Shown here: piece after piece, positions 38,757 through 49,830 of the stretch
Layout of the letters: every line of letters starts with the position of its first letter
Position numbering within the stretch: position 1 is the stretch's first letter
DNA from: Beroe forskalii
Taxonomy: Eukaryota; Ctenophora; Nuda; Beroida; Beroidae
Reading direction: 5' to 3'
Assembly: GCA_011033025.1 (NCBI GenBank)
Contig: WFMF01000133.1
Coordinates: forward strand, 359,356-423,355
Length of the DNA stretch: 64,000 nucleotides
Translations under genes and position numbers: made by a program
Notes under the pieces: generated by a model
What the model was told of the DNA's origin: nothing
What the model saw: the letters and a program-made list of their open reading frames with translations, nothing else
Databases searched by the model: none

Positions 38757-39475
38757 AGGGGAAGTAGTGAGGGATGTAATGAGGAATTAGGGGAAGTAGT
38801 GAGGGGAAGTAGTGAGGAGTGAGGAGGAGTGAAGCGTGCGGGAAAATAGTGAGGAGTGAAGTGGAGACGTGAGGTGATAGAGTGAGGTGAGGCGGAGAAG
38901 GGATAGGAGTAGCTGAGCATTGAGGTGGGGGAAGTATTGAAGCGATATGAAACAAATTCTAGAAACTAAACAATTAATCAAAAACGGCTAGCAAATTTGT
39001 GCCATGAAAGTCGATCCCTTACTGCATCAAGGCCTTGTTTTTTGGACAGAAAATAACATTTCCGAACTAAAAGCCACGCGAAATTGCTTTTAATGTGTCT
39101 ATAAATCGATTTTAAGACGATAAAATCAAATTTGAGTGTTTTCAATATTCACCATTCTCGGTCTTTTTTGGCAGCCAAAAATAACCAAGACACTCAAAAA
39201 CCACTTTAGTCGACTTCTAGTTACCATAGGACTTTAAATACAACAATTTAAAATACTTTCTCCAAAAAAAGATTTCTCGAAATTTTCATGGATTTTCAGG
39301 AATTTAATCTTGCTAATCGCAATAGATCTTTTACCGATCTCGCTGCGATATTTTTCCGATCTTTCCACTGCAGACTTTTGCCGATCTTTCCGCGCACTAT
39401 TTCCGTACTCTTTCAGATCTTTTTCCGATCTTTTACCTATCAAAACATGGACAAACTAAAATCTGCGTACGCGCC
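38757..39475. other. Insertion unique to copy B
   Basis: Starts with a purine-rich GAAGTAGTGAGGGG/GTGAGGAGTGAAG tract (38757-38940), continues as AT-rich sequence with TTTCCGATCTTT phrases (39330-39440), and ends by repeating the pre-insertion text ACAAACTA-AAT-TGCGTACGCGCCCAAA. It could be an unequal duplication with a deleted intervening part. Confidence 0.6.
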
Positions 39476-39576
39476 CAAATAAGACAGGGTGCAGCGCGTA
39501 ATTTAAAATTAGCGCGAGGCCGATCACAAAGCTGTCTTCCCGTGCTACAAACAATTAGTGGCAATTTTCTGAAAAC

Positions 39577-41060
39577 AGTAGGACATAAATCGAAAGTGTA
39601 CCAAGAATACTGCCGAAAGTAAGGTGTTTTGGTACAACAATTTTGCGAAAACTACTAGTCAGATTTTAAAGAAACTTTTCAATTAAGTCGGCTTTTGACC
39701 CAAAGAATATAGAAACGTCAAAAATTGGTAGGTCTATGCTAACTTTCGAGATATAATCCAACACATGGAAATGTTATTTTAGCGATTTTACGGTATTTTT
39801 GGTACATCGATTACTCGAAACTGGTCGTCACATTTTTATGAGAAATTCCAATTAGGTCGACTATGGCCCAACTAACATAAAAACGTCAAAAAATTGGGTG
39901 GTCTATGAGCTAACTTCCGAGCTATAACAAAACAAAAAGAAAAATGGCATTTCCCTTGTGTTCGGGGATATCTCGAAATTTAGCATATAGACCCTCTATT
40001 TTTTTTACAGTTTTATGTTCTTCTAGTCATGCTCGACCTAACTGGAAAGTTTTATTAAAATGTGACGACCAGTTTTCAAGCAATCGTTGTACCAAAATAC
40101 TAAAATACTGAGAAAATCGCTAAAATTATATTTTCTTGTGTTTGAATATAGCTCAAGTTAGCATATAGACTCTAATTTTTTGACGGTTTATGTTCTTTTG
40201 GGTCATGCTTGAGCTAACTGGAAAGTTTCATCAAAATGTGACGACTAATTTTCGGGTTATACACTTGTACTTATCCCATATTTGGTACACCCACTTGGTT
40301 ACTTAGGTCCCTCTCCTGAAACAGTAGGACATAAATCGAAAGTGTACCAAGAATACTGCTGAAAGTAAGGTGTTTTGGTACAACAATTTTGCGAAAAACT
40401 ACTCGTCAGATTTTAAAGAAACTTTTCAGTTGAGTCAAGCTTGACCCAAAATATAGAAACGTCAAAAAATTGTGGGTCTATGTGCTAACTTTCGAGATAT
40501 AATCCAACACATGGAAAATGTTATTTTAGCGGTATTTTGGTACATCGATTACTCGAATACGGGTCGTCACATTTTTATGAGAAATTCAATTAGGTCGACT
40601 ATGGCCCAACTAATATAAACGTCAAAAATTGAGTGGTTTATTAGCTAACTTCCGAGCTATAACAAAACAAAAGAAAATGGTATTTCCTTTGTGTTCGGAT
40701 ATATCTCGAAATTTAGCATATAGACCCTCTATTTTTGACAGTTTTATGTTCTTCTAGTCATGCTCGCCCTAACTGGAAAGTTTTATTAAAAATGTGACGA
40801 CCAGTTCAAGCAATCGTTGTACCAAAACACTGAGAAAATCGCTAAAATTATATTTTCTTGTGTTTGAATATAGCTCGTAAGTTAGCATATAGACCCCTAA
40901 TTTTTGACGGTTTTATGTTCTTTGGGTCATGCTTGAGCTAACTGGAAAGTTTCATCAAAATGTGACGACTAATTTTCGGAGTTATATACACTTGTACCAA
41001 ATCCCATAATTTGGTACACTTGGTACACTTAGGTCCCTCTCTCTGAAAATTTCTTCACTA
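39577..41060. repeat. ~740-bp tandem duplication of the 165-bp repeat array
   Basis: Both halves begin AACAGTAGGACATAAATCGA and carry the same series of degenerate units. The second half is closer to copy A than the first. Confidence 0.85.
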
Positions 41061-41526
41061 GTGTTTCGCCAAAAGTGGAACAAATTGTTGTAAACAACCA
41101 ACGTTTCCCTGCAAAATTGCATGTTTAATTCCAAAATACTTTTGAAAACCATTGGCCGTAAGTATTAAGTAGTTGGTGAGAAAGGGTCAAAGTCCTCAAA
41201 AACTTACTGGGAAAATGTGTTACAAAATGTAACCAAACTGGAACGAATGTGTATATAATAACCAAGTGTTTATGGCCTCTCTCTCCCTCTTTTTCAATAA
41301 GATTGGGCAGCCGTGCCAATGTGGATAATCTTGTCAACCACTTTTTACCTGCCCTTTCTATTCGGCATGTTGCACTCGACCTACGAGCTCACGGTAATTA
41401 TTCCGTCAATGTTATATGAGATGGAATGTGGAAAGCGCGCAAATCAATATTCTTCATACATCATTGGATGCATATCGTGGCAACGACATCAGGACTATGA
41501 TCTGGAATGCGTACGAAATTGAATAC

Positions 41527-41745
41527 GTCATACGTCATAGCATACGAATGGTGTCAACGTCATATGGTTGGAATGTGGAATGCGGACGAATCAAAATACG
41601 TCATACGTCATAGCATACGAATGGTGTCAACGTCATAAGCACTGGAATGTGGAATGCGTACGAATCAAAATACGTCATACGTCATAGCATACGAATGGTG
41701 TCAACGACATTAAGGATGGAATGTGGAATGCGCGCATTCGTCATG
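41527..41745. repeat. 73-bp tandem repeat, three units
   Basis: Units start GTCATACGTCATAGCATACG and contain GGAATGTGGAATGCG. They start where copy A/B homology ends and run up to a TATA-like box. Confidence 0.93.
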
Positions 41746-41767
41746 TTTGATTGGGTGTCAACAGACA

Positions 41768-41780
41768 CATATATAAAGCC
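41768..41780 (+). promoter_or_regulatory. TATA-like box before the minisatellite/ORF1 unit
   Basis: CATATATAAAGCCCCCC lies between the 73-bp array and the 45-bp minisatellite. It could be a promoter for plus-strand transcription through the array into the ORF1 at 42902, but that is inference only. Confidence 0.35.
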
Positions 41781-41815
41781 CCCCACTGCGGGTGGAGTCA
41801 TTATTCATTACATTT

Positions 41816-42800
41816 GTTGACCGCTCCTACTCCTACTACGCCCTCCTTGACGAGCGATGACCAGTCTCCACAGTCCTACTACACCTTCCTTGACGAGTGA
41901 TGACCAGCCTCTCCTACTCCTACCACGCCTTCCTTGACAAGTGATGACCAGCCCCCTAATCCTACCACGCCTTCCTTGACTAGTGATGACCAGCTCCTCC
42001 AACTCCTACCACGCCTTCCTTGACGAGTGATGACCAGCTCCTCCAACTCCTACCACGCCTTCCTTGACGAGCGATGAGCATCCCCTACTCCTACCAAACC
42101 TTCCTTGACGAGTGACGACCAGCATCTTATACTCCTACTACACCTTTCTTGACAAGTGATGACCAGGCCCTCCTACTCCTACCACGCCTTCCTTGACGAG
42201 TGATGATCAGCCCCTCCTGCTCCTACCACTCCTTCCTTGACGAGTGATGATCAGCCCCTCCTGCTCCTACCACTCCTTCCTTGACGAGTGATGACCAGCC
42301 CCTCCTACTCCTACCACACCTTCCTTGACAAGTGATGACCAGCCCCTTCTACCACCACGCCTTCCTTGACAAGTGATGACCAGCTCCTGCTACTCCTACC
42401 ACGCCTTCCTTGACAAGTGATGACCATCCCCTTCTACTCCTACCACGCCTTCCTTGACGAGTGACGACCAGCACCTCATACTCCTACACCTCCTTGACAA
42501 GTGATGACCAGGCCCTCCTACTCCTACCACACCTTCCTTGACGAGTGATGACCAGCCCCTGCTACTCCTACCGATCCTTCCTTGACGAGTGATGACCAGC
42601 CCCTCCTACTCCTACCACGCCTTCCTTGACGAGTGATGACCAGCTCCTCCTACTCCTACCACACCTTCCTTGACGAGTGATGACCAGCCCCTGCTACTCC
42701 TACCGATCCTTCCTTGACGAGTGATGACCAGCCCCTCCTACTCCTACCACGCCTTCCTTGACGAGTGATGACCAGACCCTGCTACTCCTACCACACCTTC
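41816..42800. repeat. 45-bp minisatellite CTCCTACTCCTACCACGCCT..., left block
   Basis: About 22 direct units containing TACCACGCCTTCCTTGACGA and GTGATGACCAGCCCC. Variants of the unit (CGATCC, CACTCC) recur in blocks, a sign of local unequal exchange. Confidence 0.97.
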
Positions 42801-44078
42801 ATTCACTTTCATCATAGTATCACTTATCATACGTTGCTCGTCTGTTATCTCTTACACTGATTGTGCATTAATAGCAGCTTGTAGCAATACACTGCTTTGT
42901 TATGGAATGTACACAACAGTCGCAAAGATGGCTCGATAGTAAATTAGAGAAGTTGGGATGTTCCAGCGTGAATGATCTAACCCTGAGCAAGTGTAGAGCA
43001 CCTGTTAAAGAGGAACTTGCCACGTCACTGCACGGAGCGCTATCATACATAGCCAGGTTGATTGAGAACGTCAGGCGTTTGAGTGAGAAGTCAGCAGAAT
43101 TGAAGGAAAAACTTGACGAGTCTTTGCAATCTTCAGTTCATCTCAGTCAAGCTAGTGACGAGACCTCTGTGTTGCAGAAGAAACTCTTGGAGTCTCAGGA
43201 GACTGTGGTGGAGCTTCAGAAGCAGCTTCTTGAATTCAAGGACGAACAGCTGCGTGCGGTTACGTCCAGCGTAAAGTTGTCTGTCCAGGAAACAGTGCAG
43301 GAGGAATTCAAGAGCTACAGCTCAGTGGTGAAGTCAGGACTACAGGAGCAGTCTGCAGTTACGTCAGCTAACATCGTCTCCGTTGTAAAGAAGGTCGTGG
43401 AGGAAGAGGATTGGAGTCGCAACGTGATGGTGTTTGGACTACCTGAAGAACACAACGAACAGCTCAGTGAGAAGGTCGGGGAAATCATGACAGCGATAGG
43501 AGAAAAGCCGAAAATGGATATGTGCAGACTCGGCAAGGCTGGGGGTGACAGACCACGCCCTGTCAAGGTTACCCTGTCCAGTTCCCTGCTAGTGACCCAG
43601 ATCATGTCAAAGTCTCGCAGGCTAAGTGGACATGAACGGTTCAAGTCAGTGTTTCTGTCTCCAGACAGATCTTACGAGCAGAGGACAGAACACAGGACTC
43701 TGGTTGAGGATCTCAAGAGGAAGAAAGCTGTGAGCCTAACAAGAGGCATTTCATACGCAATGGGACTGTTACCACTAGAGAGAACGTGACGGTGTAACGT
43801 TCTGATGGGTGAAGAGTAGCGCTCAGTGGAGGGGTGATAAGCAGTGGTGATGCGTCAATAAGTTGGCTGTTAGGGGACTATCAGGCGTTTGTCGCGCATA
43901 CAGGTCTTAATTGACCTCGCAACATGGACTACTGATTTAATGCTTCATGTTTTAGTGTGACGTGTCACATACCTTATCATTCAATGTGTTGAGTGCCCTT
44001 GCAGGGATTTTATTTATTGTTATTGTACTAATTTATTTCTTTCAAAGCCCTTAGAGGTACCCCACCGTGGGTTTCAAA
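42801..44078 (+). mobile_element. ORF1-only retroelement unit inserted in the minisatellite
   Basis: A 1.28-kb unique block interrupts the 45-bp array between CACACCTTC and CTTGACGAG. It holds a 100-nt leader, one complete ORF1 gene, and a ~290-nt AU-rich trailer ending in a GGTACCCCACCGTGGG hairpin and TTTCAAAC. No reverse transcriptase or endonuclease is present, so movement would need enzymes in trans. The trailer end matches the decayed element ending near 27215. Confidence 0.7.
42902..43789 (+). CDS. ORF1p-like coiled-coil/RRM protein (intact)
   Basis: 295 residues, uninterrupted from the ATG at 42902. Residues ~50-125 form a heptad-rich coiled coil (LSEKSAELKEKLDES, LQKKLLESQETVVELQKQLL). 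Residues ~165-245 resemble the RNA-recognition core of L1-type ORF1 proteins (SRNVMVFGLPEEHNEQLSEK, CRLGKAGGDRPRPVKVTL). A basic C-terminal segment follows (SPDRSYEQRTEHRTLVEDLK). Such proteins trimerise and coat element RNA as chaperones. The family call rests on layout and motif likeness to the two decayed relatives in this window. Being the only intact member suggests recent activity or selection. A host-adopted protein is an alternative. Confidence 0.75.
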   Translation: MECTQQSQRWLDSKLEKLGCSSVNDLTLSKCRAPVKEELATSLHGALSYIARLIENVRRLSEKSAELKEKLDESLQSSVHLSQASDETSVLQKKLLESQETVVELQKQLLEFKDEQLRAVTSSVKLSVQETVQEEFKSYSSVVKSGLQEQSAVTSANIVSVVKKVVEEEDWSRNVMVFGLPEEHNEQLSEKVGEIMTAIGEKPKMDMCRLGKAGGDRPRPVKVTLSSSLLVTQIMSKSRRLSGHERFKSVFLSPDRSYEQRTEHRTLVEDLKRKKAVSLTRGISYAMGLLPLERT

Positions 44079-44240
44079 CCTTGACGAGTGATGATCAGCC
44101 CCTGCTACTCCTACCGATCCTTCCTTGACGAGTGATGACCAGCCCCTCCTACTCCTACCACGCCTTCCTTGACGAGTGATGACCAGCCCCTCCTACTCCT
44201 ATCACGCCTTCCTTGACAAGTGGTTACCAGCCCCTCCTAG
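44079..44240. repeat. 45-bp minisatellite, right block
   Basis: About 3.5 units in the same orientation and register as the left block. Confidence 0.95.
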
Positions 44241-44246
44241 TGATGA

Positions 44247-44456
44247 ACACGGATTGACCTACACTCGAATCTGGTCGGGGTTTCAGACTATCAAGTTGAA
44301 ACATGTGTGATGCTGTATATCTAGGGTCTGTCAGAAGGACCCAGCCGAATCCTCTGTCCCATGAGTTAGATATACAGTAACAGCGTTGGCTACGTAAAAT
44401 GAATCACCTTGATAGTCTGAAGGCCCCGACCAGATTCTAGTGTAGGTAAATCGTGT
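44247..44456. mobile_element. MITE with ~55-bp terminal inverted repeats
   Basis: ACACGGATTGACCTACACTC ... GACTATCAAG on the left matches CTTGATAGTC ... GAGTGTAGGT-type sequence on the right, with a ~100-bp interior. The interior has its own small pair (GATATACAG/CTGTATATC). No ORF. Confidence 0.88.
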
Positions 44457-45453
44457 CTATCAATAGCCCCAGTAGTGTACTATTTAATCGAGTAGAAATA
44501 TAGGTGTAGCAGTTACGAAGACAGTTCCTAGCCTGGATCAATGTGAACAAATCCATTGTCACAATCCATCTTTCTAACCGATGAACTCTATGTTCCACTC
44601 TGCTCTTTCATAACTTTTTCCCCTCCCCAGTGCCTTTTTTTCTTACAAAAAGGCATCGGAAGATGAGAAATAGCATTATATATGTGCACATCCGGTAAAT
44701 GGATGTGGCATTAATTCGTCATTGAAGTGGCATTAATTCGTCATTGAAGTGGCGTTAATTCGCCATAAAAGTGGTGTAAATTCGTCATAAAAGTGGTGTA
44801 AATTCGTCATGCTGTCGTTTCTCCTAGCAACTCTTACATTTGTGTGCGCACGCGCGCGCGTTCAAACGCTTGCGCAGGTGTTAGATTGCTGGTGTAAGTT
44901 TTTGCTCGGCGCTGTTGGAGTTTAACACGCCGTGTACGAATTACGATTTCAGTTGAAATAATTATGTAGAGCGTCCAAGAGTTGTTTATTGAATATCGAA
45001 GCCAAAAATGATAAACATTAAAAAGTTTTACACTAAAAATATTTTCCCTTAATGAACTATTCTGTATCAGCGGAGGACACAGCGTTTGCGACTAAGATCT
45101 GTTAGCCCCTTCAAAAGTTCAAACACTCAATGCACGTGTTACGATTCAAACCGCTGATACCTGAGACGATACAAACAGTGAAACAGCTAACGATAATCAA
45201 GAACCACCCAGGACGCCCACAAAACAACAACAGAGGACTGAGAGTGCTTCGCAATAAGAATTACAGGTTGTTATAAGTTGGATATGAGAATAGTAAGTGA
45301 TTTAATTTGGTAGCTTTCAAACACATCATGATTGCACTCGTCTAGAATAGGTTGTTTTGTCCTTCACATTAAGTGAATGAATCAACACTTGACACTAGTT
45401 CTGCAAAGTTATTTTACCATAGCACTGTAACCCCTATAACCATAGGTACTCAC
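44457..45453. other. Intronic stretch with a 22-bp tandem repeat
   Basis: At 44700-44817 there are five units of AAGTGG-GTTAATTCGTCATA. At 44846-44862 there is a CGCACGCGCGCGCG tract. The rest shows nothing recognisable. Confidence 0.6.
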
Positions 45454-46981
45454 TTCACACCGGCATGTTCCAGGTCAAGGCTCCGTGTGTTGGGCTTTCG
45501 TCCAATAGCAAACAGCACTTTGTCGAGACCCTCTAACGAGACCTACCAGAAAACATGATCGTTTGACAGTCTGTGCCCTTTACATACGGCTTTGGAATTG
45601 ATAGGAATTTAACGTTTGATAAATAAATGCTAAGATTGTGAGTTCAATAAATTACGAACGGAAACTGGCATCAAGTGAAAAGAATTGCAATCATTTCTCA
45701 TGTGCCACAAAAAGCAGAAAACGGCGAACCTGTTTTAAGATAAATTGAAATTCACCTTTTCGGGTTCTTTCCCGGGTTCCGTAACATTGCCTGTAAATGT
45801 GAGGAGCCCATCCTCACCTCGGGTTATAGACTCGGGGGTAGTATGGTATTGCACCTGAAGTTTAGCTTTAAAGATTTGAAGCTTGAAAGCCCATAGCTTT
45901 TAAAAGCTTAAAAGCTCAAAGATTATTAAGCTTTAATAGTTCAAAGCTAGAGCTTAACGCTTGAAAGCTTTTAAGCTCTTTTAGAAGACATAGCTTTAAT
46001 AAAGCTCTTTAATAACTGAATGACTTTCTAATTTGACATGAAATCAGTTAGAAATAGGGGTTCATCCCTGAAACTTTTTCAATCACAATTTTGAATTATG
46101 AGTGGGCCATGGAAACATACCAAGCGGTTTTGAGTTCATACTTTCATAGGTACAACATTGCGAAGAGAGACCTCGGAGCAAAATTGGGGCTTAGCTTTTT
46201 ATTCACTTTTTTCAGCTTTTTTAGTTTGTTTATGAAATCGAATGAAATTGATTAACCCAAAAATATTGACCCAAACCATGGGCAAGTTTGAAGCTCATCT
46301 CTAAAATTGATCATAACGGCTACCTTTGGTACCAAAATAGGCGCTAAGGCACGTGCTTAGCATGGTCATAAACAGCCATTTTTCATCCAATTTTGACAAA
46401 ACGAATACACTAATGGCCAAATATCAGGGGTGAACCCCCAAGATAATTCTGTTGCAAACCTTCTGTCCAGCATTTGCCATTTCCATCATTAGGTTTTTGT
46501 AGATATCTGCATCGAATGTCCGGAGAATGGCCCCTTTACGGGCCACAAGAGTGGTGTCCACGCCAAGTCCGTGCAGTATCCCTGGGTTGACATTGAATTG
46601 TTGAGGCGATGGAGTGTCATATTTACGAAAGCATTTTATTCATTGGTCATAATATAAATGGGGTGATGCTATCAGATCGCATTTTTTCAAAATTTGTTCG
46701 TCGTGCCGATTTTCACAGCTTTGCTATGAGCTTAATAAATCTTCATTATCCCCAAGTCTCGTACCAGCTAGCTCGACAGCGATGTACCCGGCCCCGACCA
46801 CCACCACCTTGCGAGGCATGCTCTCCCACTCGAAGAAGGTATCGCTGGTATCGCCCCACTCGGCAGCTCCCGGTATGTCCGGTATGCTGGGCTCGCCTCC
46901 CACTGCTATCAGCACGTGCTCCCCCTCGTACTCTTCCCCTTCTACCGATACCGTCCGCTCCCCAACAAACCTTGCGTTGCC
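45454..46981 (-). CDS. GSR: Glutathione reductase, four exons (NADPH-binding domain)
   Basis: Exons on the minus strand: 46765-46981, 46460-46581, 45756-45854, 45454-45542. The first carries ILIAVGG-like HVLIAVGGEPSIPDIPGA and the NADPH-binding GAGYIAVELAG. The second gives ILHGLGVDTTLVARKGAILR. The third is 33 codons (VQYHTTPESITRGEDGLLTF...). The fourth is VSLEGLDKVLFAIGRKPNTR. All junctions are in phase (GCT G|GG; AAG|GTG; AAG|GTC) and align end to end with the family without a missing block. The redox-active CVNVGC exon and the N-terminal FAD exon were not found; they would lie at higher coordinates or outside the window. The donor at 45454 (GAA|GTGAGT, phase 2) matches only the acceptor at 10228. 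Confidence 0.93.
45860..46025. repeat. AAGCTT-rich simple repeat
   Basis: Dense AAGCTTTTAAAAGCTT-type sequence on both strands, in the intron between two glutathione reductase exons. Partly self-complementary. Confidence 0.8.
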
Positions 46982-46984
46982 CTG

Positions 46985-47449
46985 GAGACATCACTTGTTA
47001 AATGTCTTTTATTGAACGTAAACTTTGCGTTCCCTAGAAAATCATTTTTTATTGTAAAAAATAATGTCTTTAATTTTCTTTTCATAAGAAAATGATGCCT
47101 TTTATTAAACGTATCTCAAAAAATTTTTTCTGAGTCAGAACAATATTTTAGAGATAATTACAATAAATCAATCCATGTATACATAGTTCGTAGGCAGAAA
47201 AATAATTCACAGTTTAATATTATGAACTATTATCTTATTATATTTGAAAGTTGGAAGACCCACCCAGAAGACACAGTTCACAGAATCATTCTCTTATCAA
47301 AGTCTACCGTTTTTAAGACAAACCAAGTTATTTACCACATCAAAAGTCATACGTTCTGATGACAGCTCTTCTGTACAGTGTACTGTAGTTTGTAGATTAA
47401 AATACTAACATATAATATAGAACTATAATAGGTCGAAGGAGTAACCTAA
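46985..47449. other. AT-rich stretch, nothing recognised
   Basis: A weak inverted/direct repeat of GTCTTTTATTGAACGTA-like text occurs near 47000-47110. No coding exon for the N-terminus of glutathione reductase was found. Confidence 0.4.
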
Positions 47450-48774
47450 GACCCGTTCTAGACAGGGAATTTTGTGGAGCTATTGCTCGAGCAATTGCTC
47501 GAGCAAGCCTGTCTAGAATGGGGTTTTTCGCTTGCCCGAGCTATTGCTCGAGCAATAGCTCGGGTAATAGTTGGAGGTATTAGGCCGTTGTTCCTGGTCC
47601 GTTTTTGGAGCCGTTTTTGGTGCCGTTTTTCAAAAACGGTACCAAAAACGGACAAAAACGGTTCCCAGTGTTCCCGCATTTTCAACAAAACGGCGTTTTT
47701 CAAAAACGCTTCCAATTATAAAAACGGCGTTTTCAAAAACGGCGTTTTTCTAAAACGCTTCCCATCTGCCGTTTTTGGAACCGTTTTCGAAAAACGGCAA
47801 AATATCACGTGACTTGCTAAAATCACGAGGATAGTTTTCAGCAATTTCGCGAAGTTGAAAATGATTCAACTAGATTCATCTTTTTAAAACATAAACAACC
47901 CCGTTTTTCTGACATTCGTACGATACACAGAACCAAAGTTATGGTCCAATTATTGAAATAAAGTTAAAAGCTGCACTTTGCAATGATATATAGCGAACCA
48001 AGGTTCTGCAAAAGGGTACCTACACATTTCTGATCTTAATTGTAATCATCATAATCCTAATAGACGATAATATCTCATGACATTGAAATTGTATCACGTT
48101 GCACCTGAATGAGCGACGTAACTAGGTCAACCTACCCATTTGGGCAAAACACATGTCCCAGACTTCAATGAATAGAAATGCCAGACTGATCCCGTGACAC
48201 GCCATCAATGCTTTAATAGTGTAGTATGTCAATCAATACGTCTAATGAGCTAATGTGATCCATACAGTATTTAAATATAATGAGAATATGAGATCGTTAC
48301 ACATTAAATAATGATTAATTTCAAGTTTGCTACTTATCTTCCTACTTTTCTAACGACAACTCAGATATGACAAAGAGGTGAAGAATAGACCCTCAAAGAG
48401 TCAAAGTATGGCGCTATACTGTTGAGCCGGTTACATCTCTGGTGTTGGAAATTGTTTTATACATAGACAAAGGATCAAATTTATCAGAATTATTTTTCTT
48501 AGGATTTCATGAAATAGTTTTGCTGCACGGTGGCTCCGAAAACGGCAAAATTCAGAAATTTCAATTCGTTCACTATATCGTGCCACTGTACTCATAATTT
48601 TGATTAATTAATGGCGTAACAATGTTGCTTTTTGTGCAGAAACATCAAATTTTCATAATAGGTTTCAATTTTCACTTCATGGGGAGCTCAACTTCGGGAC
48701 TTATAACCTTATATAACTTATTATACAGCCAAGATTTAGACTGCATAGTGCATAATATGGTTGGGTGGAAATCA

Positions 48775-49342
48775 GGTCATGCGAGCGAATTACTATGGGA
48801 AACTCCCGGAGTCCTCCATGAGCCCTCCGAGTACTCCGAGAGTCCTCGGGAGTATTCCGAAAGGAGAGTCCTCCGGGGTTACTGAGAGTCCTTACTCCGA
48901 GAGTCCTCCGGGAGTACCACGGGACTACGGGGGTGCCCCGGGCACCACAGGAGTGCCATGGAAGTCTTACGGAGTAACGGGGTGCCTGGGGACCCGGAGG
49001 ACTCTCTCGGAGTACTCCCGGGGACTCGGAGTACCCTGGAGGACTCTCGAGTACTCCCGGAGGACTCTCAGGAACCCTGCAGTACCCCTGTAGGACCCCA
49101 AACTCCCCAGAACCCCGTAGGACTCTCGAGGACTCCCAGGCACTCCGTGGCACCCCGTGGTACTCCCGGGGACTCTGGAGGACTCCCAGGGGACTCCCGG
49201 AGGACTCCCGGGGACTCCCGAGTACTCCGCAGTACTCCCGGAGGACTCTCGTAGTACTCCCGCAGTACTCCCGGAGGACTCTCGGAGTACTCCCGGAGGA
49301 CTCCCGGGAGTCTCCCGCAGTAATTCGCTCGTATGAGTGACC
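48775..49342. mobile_element. 568-bp MITE tiled with CGGAGTACTCCCGG
   Basis: Terminal repeats GGTCATGCGAGCGAATTACT and AGTAATTCGCTCGTATGAGT-GACC bound a GC-rich interior. The interior is made almost wholly of GGAGGACTC, GGAGTACTCC and CCCGGGGACTC words on both strands. Long ORFs over it in several frames are low-complexity. Confidence 0.85.
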
Positions 49343-49344
49343 GG

Positions 49345-49830
49345 GGTTTTGTCAAATCAGCCTGAGGTATTCCGAAAAAAAGTTTCATAAAATTTCAATC
49401 TGAGTGATTCATTTCACAATGGTAATATGGTTTGGTACAGTGAACAAAACCTTATTTTTGAAAAAATTTTGTCCGTTTAGGATTTTGGGTGGAATATCAC
49501 CCCTTTGTCCAATCAGCCTGAGGTATTCCGAAAAAAGTTTCATAAAATTTCAATCTGAGTGATTCATTTCACAATGGTAATATGGTTTGGTACAGTGAAC
49601 AAAACCTTATTTTTGAAAAAATTTTGTCCGTTTAGGATTTTGGAGTGAATATCACCCCTTTGTCCAATCAGCCTGAGGTATTCGAAAAAAAGTTTCATAA
49701 AATTTCAATCTGAGTGATTCATTTCACAATGGTAATATGGTTTGGTACGGTGAACAAAACCCTATTTTGAAAAAATTTTGTCCGTTTAGGATTTTGGGGT
49801 GGAATATCACCCTTTGTCCAATATGAAGTA
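49345..49830. repeat. ~157-bp tandem repeat, three units
   Basis: Each unit runs CAATCAGCCTGAGGTATTCC ... GGTAATATGGTTTGGTACAG ... TTTTGTCCGTTTAGGATTTT ... ATCACCCCTTTGTC. Units are almost identical, suggesting recent expansion. The array begins right after the MITE. Confidence 0.95.

Larger units (their letters stand above)
34762..41526 (-). mobile_element. Composite retroelement segment, copy B
   Basis: The partner of 16276-21640, about 1.4 kb longer. The extra sequence comes from a ~720-bp insertion after the palindrome (38757-39475, itself ending in a repeat of ACAAACTAAAATCTGCGTAC) and a tandem doubling of ~740 bp (39577-40318 and 40319-41060). Most other differences are single-base indels. 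Unlike copy A, it is continuous with an ORF1 gene at its left edge. Confidence 0.85.

Noticed and set aside
48701-49388. Long ORFs on both strands over the CGGAGTACTCC block
   Set aside because: Low-complexity Ser/Pro/Gly/Glu text from palindromic words inside a MITE.
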